Positions 8,980 to 16,584 of a stretch of DNA of 64,000 nucleotides are shown piece after piece. How positions within the stretch are numbered: the first letter of the stretch is position 1; every line of letters starts with the position of its first letter. A program made the translations under genes and the position numbers. The stretch spans positions 1,257,509-1,321,508 of the forward strand of contig CANMFU010000001.1 of NCBI GenBank assembly GCA_947497295.1, in the 5' to 3' direction. Below the pieces are notes generated by a model. It had not been told where the DNA came from. It worked only from the letters and a program-made list of their open reading frames with translations, and made no database searches. Origin of the DNA: an uncultured Roseovarius sp. (GTDB lineage: Bacteria > Pseudomonadota > Alphaproteobacteria > Rhodobacterales > Rhodobacteraceae).

Positions 8980-10590
8980 CTATGTTGCACTCGTCCGACG
9001 GTGCGAGGGGAGATGATCAATGACGGTTTGTTGCGTTTCAGGTTCCCAGAAGTAGTAAATTCTCAAGCACCTCTTGGGATCGCGCACATTGCCGCCAGTC
9101 TTCACATGCCAATCAACGTCGTAGCGTCTTCCTTTCCAATCCGTCGCGTAGGTGTCCCCGCCACACGGAGAATTCAAGATGCCGTTCTCGACTTGCACAT
9201 CTCTGAGGCTACCCCCGCCATTGATACGGCGGTCATGTTGGACAGTTGCCAGCCATGCGATTGAGCGTGCCACCAGCGTCACGTCTTCGAATTCGGGGGA
9301 ACGTGCCATTCTCCGGGCCGCGGGGGTCAACAGAACCTTGTCGGGATAGGTTTGGTCGAGCCAGTCAGTGAACTCTGGCCACTCCTGCGGCAATGGAGGC
9401 TCTTCCGTTGGGGCCTCTCCACCATCGACCAGCGCTGCCTGCAAATGTCTGACACGGGACAACAAGGATCGGTTTTCCTGCTCAGCAGCGTGAGCGCGAT
9501 CCTCAGCAGCTTCAACCTCTGCGATGTAGCCGTCAATCTCCTTGTCTTTCTCCTCGACCTGCAGTTCCAAGCTTTCAACCAGCTCTTCCGCAGTCTGCAG
9601 AAGCTCCTCGTCGGGTGCCGCTCGGTCTGCAAGATTGGTCTTTCGAAGCTTTCGGCTCGCGGTGCGGACCGACGCGAAATCCAGCACATCTTTGCCCAGC
9701 CGCGTTTCCGAAATACTCGCTTCGGCCGCCAGTGCGCGAAGGCTACGGAGACAGGCGATCGCACCACCGGTCTTGCGTAGATCGGTCTCCAGAAACAGGC
9801 GGTGCCGGAATGGGTCATCGGTCGCGGAGAAGCCGCGCAGATAGGCCCGCACGCCGCCATTGAAAACAGACCGGTATTTCCCGAAACGCTTGGTCAGAAC
9901 CCAGGTTAACTCGGCGGAGACCAGTGCAACGCGGGCAAGTCCAGCGGTCGCCTTCGCCAACATTGCAGTATTGATCACGGGGTTGCCGTCACCATCTGGC
10001 AAAGCAACCACGAAGATCGGCAATCGGCGCTCTGGGTCTTCCAAATGATCACACAGGTCTTCGGCGTCGTTCTCAGTCTGGATCGTCACCGGCTCCGACG
10101 TGAGCCGCCGAGCACCCCGGATCAGTCCCGGCGCATTTATCATCTGCAAGACCGGCCCTGGCACGTGGGGTTCAATGGAGAAATGCGATTCGGTTGTGCT
10201 GACGACCAAGCGAAGGCTGACATGGGGGCGCCTGCCAACTTCGCCACCAATAACGATTTCGGTGGACCAGACGCGCCCGGCCACGTCCTTATCGGGATCT
10301 TCCGCCCGCAGCGCCCAGAGATCGAGCGCTTCATTTTCGATGCGCACCGCTGTGCTGCTGCGTCCCCCCACGGGCAGGTCGAAGTCCTGCAAATTCCAGG
10401 CCGCCTTCGGCAGCGCGCGCCCCGCCCGCCGTTTGGCCCATGCCAAAGCAGCTTTCCGCGCAGACTCAGCCGAGTCTGCGTAGTCCTCCCCTTCAAGCAG
10501 CGCCGACACCCGCAGGATTTCGATGTCGCGCACGGCGCGGGGCATCCGATTAGATAATTGGGTGAGAGCTTCGGTAAAGGCGGTTTTCAT
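8980..10590 (-). CDS. Unknown 536-residue protein with central coiled coil; operon partner of AlbA_2-like gene
   Basis: Not a family I can name. Visible parts: a basic N-terminal helical region (to about residue 95, AALAWAKRRAGRALPKAAW); a beta-rich domain with TEIVIGGEVGRRPHVSLRLVV; a segment ending in LAKATAGLARVALVSAELTWVL and then FNGGVRAYLRGF, which recalls a motif seen in large defence-associated proteins; a coiled coil at about residues 335-400 (EELLQTAEELVESLELQVEEK and on); and a C-terminal domain ending with DVDWHVKTGG and RCLRIYYFWEP, which looks like a compact toxin or nuclease-like fold. It is first in a two-gene minus-strand operon, 14 bases before the AlbA_2-like gene. No signal peptide or membrane segment, so cytoplasmic. 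A two-component defence system is the working idea. Confidence 0.65.
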   Translation of the reverse strand: MKTAFTEALTQLSNRMPRAVRDIEILRVSALLEGEDYADSAESARKAALAWAKRRAGRALPKAAWNLQDFDLPVGGRSSTAVRIENEALDLWALRAEDPDKDVAGRVWSTEIVIGGEVGRRPHVSLRLVVSTTESHFSIEPHVPGPVLQMINAPGLIRGARRLTSEPVTIQTENDAEDLCDHLEDPERRLPIFVVALPDGDGNPVINTAMLAKATAGLARVALVSAELTWVLTKRFGKYRSVFNGGVRAYLRGFSATDDPFRHRLFLETDLRKTGGAIACLRSLRALAAEASISETRLGKDVLDFASVRTASRKLRKTNLADRAAPDEELLQTAEELVESLELQVEEKDKEIDGYIAEVEAAEDRAHAAEQENRSLLSRVRHLQAALVDGGEAPTEEPPLPQEWPEFTDWLDQTYPDKVLLTPAARRMARSPEFEDVTLVARSIAWLATVQHDRRINGGGSLRDVQVENGILNSPCGGDTYATDWKGRRYDVDWHVKTGGNVRDPKRCLRIYYFWEPETQQTVIDHLPSHRRTSAT

Positions 10591-10639
10591 CGTTACAAGT
10601 CACAGTGTCTAATTTCCGGGCACCAATGAGCCTATTCTT

Positions 10640-10845
10640 TCACCCTCTCTCATACAACTCGTGAATGTATATCGCTGGGCCGATCTTCAGCTCAGCTTTC
10701 AAGCAGTCAATGGTGTTTTCGGGGTAGAACGGTCGTTCGCCGAGCTGTTCGTGAATGTCCGCTTGGCGCCGACTTGCAAACGCAGCAGCGCCCCGGGCTG
10801 CCGTCACAAGTCCGGGAGATTTCTGCGTGAAGCGCGAAGGATCGG
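10640..10845 (-). pseudogene. C-terminal fragment of an unidentified gene
   Basis: Read on the minus strand this stretch gives a protein-like tail (RFTQKSPGLVTAARGAAAFA, then RQADIHEQLGERPFYPENTID and IGPAIYIHELYERG, ending in TGA at 10642-10640). The frame is closed upstream by a TAG near 10850 and the nearest start would be a GTG inside the fragment. It looks like the end of a larger gene cut off by the rearrangement that placed a plus-strand gene at 10904. Family unknown. Confidence 0.4.
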
Positions 10846-10903
10846 CCTCCTACGCCGCGCAAGATTTTGGGAGCACGAAACTGGGGTCTAATTGCCTCGG
10901 GCC

Positions 10904-11337
10904 ATGCTGGACGAACCGCTCACCCGTGATGACCTCGAGGTCTTCTTCCGCATCCGGAAGAAGCCTGAAATCACTGACAGGCGGGCACTGGCCAAGGTGC
11001 TGCGCGCGCTCGGCATCCGTCTGCGGGGCGGGACCACGCGCTGGTCCGTCGTGCTGCCCGCAGTCGGACTTTCCGAGAAGCAGGATTCGGCACATTGGAC
11101 GGACCTGACTGCGCCGTTGCTCACCGCGAGGGATGTCGCGGCTCTGCTCGGCCATGAGGATCCCTCGATCATCTATCGCTGGGAGAAGGGTAAGTTGCCG
11201 GCCAAGGCACCACCGTTTCCGGCCGCCATCGACCTGTCGAACGGACGCAGGGACGCCCGCGCGAAACGCTGGCGCCAAGCCGAGGTGCTGGCCTGGCAAA
11301 AGGGCGAACCCGTCCCCGAATACGCGAAGGCCACGCC
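10904..11337 (+). pseudogene. Helix-turn-helix protein, C-terminus lost at inverted junction
   Basis: The plus strand encodes an N-terminal helical region (LTRDDLEVFFRIRKKPEI) and a MerR/AlpA-like helix-turn-helix (LTARDVAALLGHEDPSIIYRWEKG) followed by KRWRQAEVLAWQKGEPVPEY. At about 11337 the sequence switches to the reverse complement of umuC, so the frame continues to 11491 only as antisense. Start at ATG 10904 or the TTG at 10892; no strong ribosome site is visible. Probably a DNA-binding protein remnant. Confidence 0.5.
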
Positions 11338-11479
11338 GGCCTTCATCACTGCGCGCCACGGCGCAACCATCATTGTTCGACAGAACGATGACCGGCACGT
11401 TTTTCAGGGTCGGATCAAAGATCCGCTCGGCGCTGACATAGAAGTTCGCGCTGTCGCTGATCGCGATAGGCCGCTTCAC
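11338..11479 (-). pseudogene. umuC: umuC 5' fragment (DNA polymerase V catalytic subunit)
   Basis: The minus strand starts ATG at 11479 and reads AISDSANFYVSAERIFDPTL followed by VIVLSNNDGCAVARSDE. This is the conserved N-terminus of Y-family polymerase UmuC with the catalytic-site NNDGC. After about 47 residues homology stops at the junction with the plus-strand helix-turn-helix gene, so more than 85 percent of the gene is gone. It overlaps the umuD stop by 4 bases (ATGA), the normal umuDC coupling. It cannot encode a polymerase. Confidence 0.85.
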
Positions 11480-11910
11480 GCCAGATCATAGCGGCGCACG
11501 ACACCCGCGATCACCCCCCATATCTCGCTGTCTTCCGTCAACTCAATGTCTGGAAAATTTTCGCGGCGGTTGGCCGGAGCGAGGTAATATCTGCCCTCAC
11601 GCTTACGCAGAATCTTCGCCGTCACCGCCCCTTCTACCACGGCCAGGACCGCGCGCCCGACGCGCCGCTTCCCGGCGCGGTCCACGGCAATGATGTCGCC
11701 GTCCCGGATCCCCACGTCCCAAAGGCAGTCGCCTTCGACGCGCCACCAGAAGGTCGAGGCCGGATGCCGCACCACCCAGGCCATCGGGTCGATCTCATCT
11801 TCCAGATCATCCCCGGCAGGCGACGGGAACCCGGCACTGACCTTCATGCTCACAAGGCGCATCGGGGATCCGTTGGCGATGACAGGCTGTTCGACGCGGT
11901 GCAGCGGCAT
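11476..11910 (-). CDS. umuD: UmuD-like S24 peptidase with Ser to Cys change at the catalytic site
   Basis: A 144-residue protein of UmuD length. The start MPLHRV, the Ala-Gly self-cleavage site (KVSAGFPSPAGDDLE) and the catalytic Lys region (GAVTAKILRKREG) are all present. The catalytic serine motif normally reads GDSM, but here it is VEGDCLWDVGIRDGDIIAVD, with Cys (codon TGC) in place of Ser. UmuD cleaves itself on RecA filaments to give the UmuD' subunit of polymerase V; with the change it may be slow, depend on another protease, or be dead. The gene is preceded by a LexA box at 11925-11939, and its umuC partner is truncated, consistent with decay. Confidence 0.88.
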   Translation of the reverse strand: MPLHRVEQPVIANGSPMRLVSMKVSAGFPSPAGDDLEDEIDPMAWVVRHPASTFWWRVEGDCLWDVGIRDGDIIAVDRAGKRRVGRAVLAVVEGAVTAKILRKREGRYYLAPANRRENFPDIELTEDSEIWGVIAGVVRRYDLA

Positions 11911-11924
11911 GGGAATCCTTGCGA

Positions 11925-11939
11925 GTTCTTCTTCTGTTC
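11925..11939 (-). promoter_or_regulatory. LexA (SOS) box
   Basis: GTTC-N7-GTTC (spacer TTCTTCT), the alphaproteobacterial LexA operator, lies 15 bases before the umuD start. Read on the minus strand it is GAAC-N7-GAAC. It should give DNA-damage induction of the umuD remnant operon. Confidence 0.8.
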
Positions 11940-11994
11940 TCCATCTGCGATAGAGCCCCCGCGTGTCAAGACCGATCAGATTTCTCGACCGAAA

Positions 11995-12690
11995 TTACAG
12001 ACCGTCCTTGTCGGATTTCAGGCCTTCGCCGCTTTGATGAATGACCATTTCTTCGGCCGGAAACGGACGTATCAGAGCGAATGCTGCTTCTGGCCGACCT
12101 GTCAGCCATTCCTCGTAGTCTTCTGGATGCAGGATCACAGGCATCCGGTTCGGGTGGGTATCCCGCACCAGCTCATTCGGCGTTGTCGTCACCATCGACG
12201 ACGTGACCAGCTCGCGGTGCTCACCGCCGTAATTGCCGCTGAATGCGCGCCAGACACCGGCAAAGGCGAAGGGCGGCCGACTGCCCTCGCCTGTCACGCC
12301 AAACCAGACATAGGTGGCCGGGTTGCGACCCTTGGCCTCGCAGAAGCTCGTCGCCGGGATCAGACACCGGCGCTCGACAAAGCTCGTCTTCCAGAATGGC
12401 GAGGTTCGCAGCTTGTCGTCACGGGAATTGTTCACGGCCTTCGGCTGAATCGGCTTGCCGGTCTTTTTTGAGACCTGCGGCAGCACAAACCCCCAATGCG
12501 TGTTCCAGAGGGCGCGCTGACCATCATCAGTCAGCGCAACGACGGGTGCGTTTCCCTTGGGAAAGATAGCAGGCAACGGCTCCGCATTGCCGAGCTGATC
12601 GTTGTTCGCATCTACTGCGAAGAGCTGGCGCATGGCGGCAACCGGCATGGTGTTTGAGTAAAGATTGCAGATGTAGACGGCCCCCCGCAT
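11995..12690 (-). CDS. SRAP-domain abasic-site protection protein (HMCES/YedK family)
   Basis: The family crosslinks to abasic sites in single-stranded DNA through an N-terminal Cys exposed after Met removal. Here the body is intact: NTMPVAAMRQLFAV, TDDGQRALWNTHWGFVLP, NNSRDDKLRTSPFWKTSF, RRCLIPATSFCEAKG, and DTHPNRMPVILHPEDYEEWL with the active-site His. The expected start Met-Cys-Asn-Leu-Tyr-Ser reads Ile-Cys-Asn-Leu-Tyr-Ser: the codon at 12672-12670 is ATC. Translation from the ATG at 12690 would add six residues before the essential Cys. A GGGGGG tract lies 10 bases before the ATC, as if that codon was once the start. It lies in the SOS-like part of island 1. Confidence 0.85.
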   Translation of the reverse strand: MRGAVYICNLYSNTMPVAAMRQLFAVDANNDQLGNAEPLPAIFPKGNAPVVALTDDGQRALWNTHWGFVLPQVSKKTGKPIQPKAVNNSRDDKLRTSPFWKTSFVERRCLIPATSFCEAKGRNPATYVWFGVTGEGSRPPFAFAGVWRAFSGNYGGEHRELVTSSMVTTTPNELVRDTHPNRMPVILHPEDYEEWLTGRPEAAFALIRPFPAEEMVIHQSGEGLKSDKDGL

Positions 12691-12929
12691 GTCAGGATTA
12701 TAGCAGACTTTTGACCAAATCGCTTGCTATCATATGTCCGGCCGGTTTGCGCGAGCAGAGCTCGCTGGCCCAGATGCTGTTCGCTACGCCCGTTCCAATC
12801 ACGTGGTTGGCATCGGTGATGCCACTCTTCATTGCAGATTTCCTTCTCTTTGGAAAAAGAGGTTAGGATTCCCAGCAAGAAAATGTATTCCCACGATGAC
12901 AAATCTTGGTATCATTGGAGAGTCGGAAT

Positions 12930-13592
12930 ATGTTCAGCGCTGCAAGCGTTCAAGAGATGGCAAAATTCTATGGGGGATTTTCAGATAGGCACATGAGCGG
13001 CATCTGGAGCGTGCTACTCACTCAGAATGCCACAGAAAGCCGGATATTCGGGGAAAAGTATTTTTCCAATTTCAATAAAATTGCCCAGCAAGATTGGCAC
13101 TTGGGAATCTGCGCGAACATGCATTGGGAAGGACGGGCTCCATGCTGGAATAACTCCGATAAAATGCAGAAAGTGTCAGATGGCGTAAGACAAGATCTTA
13201 TAGAATATGGGACTGTTGTTCCGGAGTGTTGCATTGTTTTTTTCGACCCCGTCCTTTCTGGGCTTCACGAAAAAGGGTTCACAGAGCTCGGACTTCCGGA
13301 AAAGAACTATCAAGCCAGAGCCGTTATTATTGATCTGGACTGGTCGCGCATTGGAGATGTCGATATTTACATGAAGTATTTCGCAAAAACACACCAGGCT
13401 ATTATAAAATCCATGCATAGTAACGGCATTAGGCAGGGCGATATCATCGAAGACGATAAATACGAGGACATCCTGCAGTCCCTTGCCGATGAAATGAGAA
13501 AAATCGGCTTGCGCTCGTCTATCAGGCCATGGATTGAACGAGGCAAGGATAGTTTTTTTGCCGCGGCAGTCGCAGCGCTGTTTCTCGGGTGA
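12930..13592 (+). CDS. Hypothetical protein, AT-rich orphan
   Basis: A 220-residue protein not recognised. GGAGAG with 7-base spacing precedes ATG 12930, so it is very probably translated. It opens with SVQEMAKFYGGFSDRHMSGI, contains several Cys and Trp residues (WHLGICANMHWEGRAPCW; VVPECCIVFFDPVL), a core with YQARAVIIDLDWSRIGDVDIY, and an acidic helical region (GDIIEDDKYEDILQSLADEM). No signal peptide; the final FFAAAVAALFLG could be a short hydrophobic tail. The gene is clearly richer in A+T than its neighbours, which suggests recent transfer. It stands alone between the SRAP gene and the pentapeptide-repeat gene. Confidence 0.65.
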   Translation: MFSAASVQEMAKFYGGFSDRHMSGIWSVLLTQNATESRIFGEKYFSNFNKIAQQDWHLGICANMHWEGRAPCWNNSDKMQKVSDGVRQDLIEYGTVVPECCIVFFDPVLSGLHEKGFTELGLPEKNYQARAVIIDLDWSRIGDVDIYMKYFAKTHQAIIKSMHSNGIRQGDIIEDDKYEDILQSLADEMRKIGLRSSIRPWIERGKDSFFAAAVAALFLG

Positions 13593-13859
13593 TCCCACAC
13601 CTTCGCAGCGGAGACCAGCGCAACCGAAATCAGCGATAGGAACGCGTTTCGCATGACATGATCGGATCAGGTTATGCTTTGCGACTCGCGGAGTCTGGGA
13701 TGGTCGTATCTATTCAAGATTCTGGTGCGGAGGTAGTTCCCGGCAGCTTTTCGATGCAAATCCCGCGTGGCTATGCCTTCCATTCCCCCCGTCGCGACTC
13801 TTGCCAGCGCGCACCGACGCGGCCATGGTTCGGAGACAAACTTGGATAACGGGGTGGAT

Positions 13860-15539
13860 ATGGGCGATAGGAAAGCGCAGCGGGACATACTTGACTGGTT
13901 GGGCATCCGGCACACTCCCCACTGGCAGTTAGCGCGGGCATTGGGGCCGGCCGTGGCGGTGTTCATCGCACTGCTGATTGCCGGAGCTTATTTTTCCGCC
14001 TTTGCGATTGTCTATAGCGCTCTCTTTGGCGGGGGTGCGGCGAGCCTTGGCACGGGGGCGCTCATCGCCGCTCTGCTGGGCGCACCCTTCGTGATCTGGG
14101 GAACGGTGCTGAAGCATCAGACACTGCGTTATCAGAAGGAGGGGCACATCACCGACCGGATCACTTCGGCGGTGCAGCAGTTGGGGGCAGAGAAGGTAGT
14201 AAATCGAATTGGTAGACCGGTTACGATTTGGACTGGCAAGCAATCAAAGATTTCATGCATCAAAGAGCAGATGGACAATTACCTCGATGAACCTCGATCA
14301 AAGGTGACCGGAAGCGAACGGACGCAAAGTTACAACCACGAAACTGATGAAGTGTGGGAAGGTGTCCTTTACGACATCTCAATTTGGCCAAGTGAAAGAA
14401 CAGTTATTCAATGGCAAGGCGAAGAAATCTCACCGCAAGATAACGAAGAGATCGACAGTATCGGAGACTGGCAGGTTTTCACGGAAACCGAGCCCAATAT
14501 CGAGGTGCGCATCGGCGCGATCCTGTCGCTGGAACGCATCGCGCAGGATTCTACCCTCCACGACAAGGGTCGCGATCATGTGCGAGTGATGGAAATTTTG
14601 TGTGCCTATGTGAGGGAGAACTCGCCGACGGTTAAGGCGCCCGACTTCCCATTTCCTCAAGGGTGCAAAGAAGACACCATTGAGGAAAAACGGAAGTCTA
14701 CGGTGAGCTGGCTATCTAACGAGCTCACGCCAAGGGCTGACGTTCAGCTTGCGTTGTCAGTAATTGGCCGCCGCACGCCGCAGCAAGTGAGCGTTGAAAG
14801 AGATCACCTTAGTCAAGACGGAACGGGTTATCGCATTGATCTTTCGAGAACAAATCTAAGATACGCAAATTTGGAATATCTGAATTTTGAAAAAGCGAGT
14901 TTCTTTCGTAGTCAGATGCAGGCTGCCTTTTGCAAGGGAACTAAATTCGCAGATGCTAACTTCGTATATAGTGAATTGACAGGAGTCAGCGCTGAAAACG
15001 CGAACTTCTCAAACTCTAAAATCGAGTCAGCAGATTTTTCACACGCCATACTGAGAGGAGCGAATCTAAGAGACTGCAAGATATCACACACGCATTTTGT
15101 CAGAACCAACTTAGAAGGCGCGGAGCTTCGTTTTTTGGAGAATAAATATAATAGAGGGGTAAATCGCGCCTTTTTCGTTGATAGCGTTTTGAAAGGCGCA
15201 TCTATAGAAGGCGACCTCCTTGGAGTGAATTTTCGACTTCGAATTTTGCCAGATGAGACTATACCCGGTGACATATACCGCGTTGGGTTCCAAGAGTGCC
15301 GTATCGCAGGAACGCGCCGGCTAATTGGGGAGGCCCATACCGAGTCAGCTATCCCGGCCGAGTGGCTCGGAAAAACATTTGGCGATGCCAGCGTGATCCT
15401 GACCGAGGACATGAATCGCCCGACCCATTGGCCGGATTGGGAATTGCCGTCGGGTGGCGACAACAGCTTCGACACCGAATGGCTCAAGTGGCAGCACCAT
15501 CCCCAAAAGTATGTGCCGCCGCCTGCGCCCGCAGACTGA
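13860..15539 (+). CDS. Membrane-anchored pentapeptide-repeat protein
   Basis: A 559-residue protein. Two transmembrane helices at about residues 23-50 and 60-85 (AVAVFIALLIAGAYFSAFA; TGALIAALLGAPFVIWGTVL) are followed by a cytoplasmic HQTLRYQKEGHITDRITSAVQQLG linker and a long middle domain. A run of pentapeptide repeats (A(D/N)LxX type) at about residues 350-460 includes LRYANLEYLNFEKASFF and ANFSNSKIESADFSHAILRG. The body after the membrane segments resembles a common roseobacter family in which the linker ends in RIGAILSLERIAQDS. Start ATG 13860 follows GGGGTGG. The 3' half is AT-rich. Island position suggests accessory function, perhaps stress or defence; unproved. A terminator follows at 15564. 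Confidence 0.75.
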   Translation: MGDRKAQRDILDWLGIRHTPHWQLARALGPAVAVFIALLIAGAYFSAFAIVYSALFGGGAASLGTGALIAALLGAPFVIWGTVLKHQTLRYQKEGHITDRITSAVQQLGAEKVVNRIGRPVTIWTGKQSKISCIKEQMDNYLDEPRSKVTGSERTQSYNHETDEVWEGVLYDISIWPSERTVIQWQGEEISPQDNEEIDSIGDWQVFTETEPNIEVRIGAILSLERIAQDSTLHDKGRDHVRVMEILCAYVRENSPTVKAPDFPFPQGCKEDTIEEKRKSTVSWLSNELTPRADVQLALSVIGRRTPQQVSVERDHLSQDGTGYRIDLSRTNLRYANLEYLNFEKASFFRSQMQAAFCKGTKFADANFVYSELTGVSAENANFSNSKIESADFSHAILRGANLRDCKISHTHFVRTNLEGAELRFLENKYNRGVNRAFFVDSVLKGASIEGDLLGVNFRLRILPDETIPGDIYRVGFQECRIAGTRRLIGEAHTESAIPAEWLGKTFGDASVILTEDMNRPTHWPDWELPSGGDNSFDTEWLKWQHHPQKYVPPPAPAD

Positions 15540-15563
15540 TCGCGCCACCCATACAAGCGTCAA

Positions 15564-15590
15564 CCCCGCGAAGGCGGGGATCTCTTTTGT
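15564..15590 (+). terminator. Rho-independent terminator after the pentapeptide-repeat gene
   Basis: A 6-bp GC stem CCCCGC/GCGGGG with loop GAAG, followed by ATCTCTTTTG, 25 bases after the stop codon. Confidence 0.7.
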
Positions 15591-16066
15591 TCGGGAGATC
15601 ATCGTTTCAGGCAGGATGATGACGATTGGATGGGGCCGGTTCTGCATTCGAGCAGCAGGGGCGACTATCCGTTTTAAGACTCGAAGCGGACTCGCAGCAT
15701 AGTAGCGAAGAAGGGGTATTGTGGATTACCCGAACGTCGGTGGTTTGCGTAGGGGTTTGACCGCGTCGCAGGTGCAGCGAAATTTCACTATCTGCCCGAT
15801 CTCCCAGATACGGCCATCACAAATTTTGAAACCGCGCCCGTTCTGCGAACGCTATAATTGGCCAACATTAGGCTGGAACCTTTGGGCATCGAAGCAAATG
15901 TGTGAAGCCTCCCGAGTCCAAGAAGACTCGACTTGAATAGAATTCATAAGCCGATATGATAATTGCACTTGTGTGCTGCCTGCGATTGTGCACATTTTTA
16001 AGGATACGGTGCGCTCGCAGAGGCTGCACCGTTGATATTGCTGGATTTTATGCTGTGGTCTCCGGC
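15591..16066. other. Intergenic, no gene supported
   Basis: About 475 bases between the terminator and the right attachment repeat. Small open frames exist (for example a GTG frame at 15721-15936) but show no recognisable protein. It holds the right end of island 1. Confidence 0.5.
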
Positions 16067-16084
16067 CCCTACCGCCGGAGCCAA
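16067..16084. repeat. attR of island 1 (copy of tRNA-Asn 3' end)
   Basis: Perfect 18-bp copy of the tRNA-Asn 3' end (CCCTACCGCCGGAGCCAA). The flanks differ from those of the tRNA, so this is a true partial copy, not a second tRNA gene. It also marks the left edge of the satellite remnant that follows. Confidence 0.85.
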
Positions 16085-16114
16085 AAATTCAAAGAAAATC
16101 AGATAGCTACACAG

Positions 16115-16138
16115 AACCCGCCTCGGCGGGTTTTCTGA
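16115..16138 (+). terminator. Likely terminator next to attR
   Basis: Stem AACCCGCC/GGCGGGTT with a very tight loop, followed by TTTCTGATT on the plus strand. It lies between the attachment repeat and the convergent satellite operon. Confidence 0.6.
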
Positions 16139-16147
16139 TTTCTTGGT

Positions 16148-16168
16148 TGGGGTAACATCTGGGGTAAC
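16148..16168. repeat. Two direct repeats TGGGGTAAC
   Basis: Two identical 9-mers (16148-16156 and 16160-16168) at 12-bp period sit about 65 bases from the attachment repeat. They could be integrase arm sites or only the decayed end of an integrase or attachment region. Confidence 0.4.
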
Positions 16169-16191
16169 GGATTCGCAGGCGCGCGCGGGGG

Positions 16192-16584
16192 TCATCCCTT
16201 GGCCCGCTTGGCCACCTTGGCGCATGGATCGCCGCAATACTTGGTCCCCTGTTGCAGTGTCTCGGGGATAGGCCCGCCGCAGATCGCGCATGATCGCCCC
16301 TTGCGCGCCTTGGCCCTTGGCCTGCCCTGTTGTCGCCAGTTGCGCGCAGCAATAAGGCATTTCCGGCCGCAATAGCGCGCCCCGGCCTTTCGCTCAGGCG
16401 CCACCGGCCCGCCGCACCACTCGCACGGGGGACGGACGCGCTTGGCCTCGATCCGGGCCTTCGCTTCCATCGCCTTGTAATCGCGCCGATAGCAAACCGC
16501 GTTGCAGAACCGCCGCCGTTCGGCAAAAGGCCCATCCGGCAACTGCGCCCCGCACGATTGGCAATAGGTGCAAAGATCCATCAT
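16192..16584 (-). CDS. Small protein with three Cys-rich zinc-binding motifs
   Basis: A 130-residue protein made of three treble-clef-like repeats: CTYCQSCG with FCNAVC, CEWCGGPV with YCGRKC, and CAICGGPI with YCGDPC. Each is of the form CxxC then CxxxC, separated by Lys/Arg-rich linkers, so it should bind zinc and probably nucleic acid. It starts at ATG 16584, overlapping the stop of the preceding gene by 4 bases (ATGA), and is the last gene of the satellite operon. Exact role unknown; similar Cys-rich small proteins occur in phages as DNA-binding or nuclease accessory factors. Confidence 0.65.
   Translation of the reverse strand: MMDLCTYCQSCGAQLPDGPFAERRRFCNAVCYRRDYKAMEAKARIEAKRVRPPCEWCGGPVAPERKAGARYCGRKCLIAARNWRQQGRPRAKARKGRSCAICGGPIPETLQQGTKYCGDPCAKVAKRAKG

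Larger units (their letters stand above)
5678..16083. mobile_element. Genomic island 1 integrated at tRNA-Asn
   Basis: A segment of about 10.4 kb bounded by an 18-bp direct repeat of the tRNA-Asn 3' end. It starts with an integrase remnant and holds a putative two-gene defence operon, SOS-related genes, an orphan AT-rich gene and a pentapeptide-repeat membrane protein. Several genes are truncated and joined head to head, so the island has been reshaped by deletions and can no longer encode its own full integrase. Confidence 0.8.

Noticed and set aside
10850..11479. A 209-residue protein starting as UmuC
   Set aside because: Only the first 47 residues are UmuC; the rest is antisense of the helix-turn-helix gene.
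16060..16084. A second tRNA-Asn gene
   Set aside because: Only the 3' 18 bases match; there is no D-arm or anticodon arm upstream, so it is an attachment copy.
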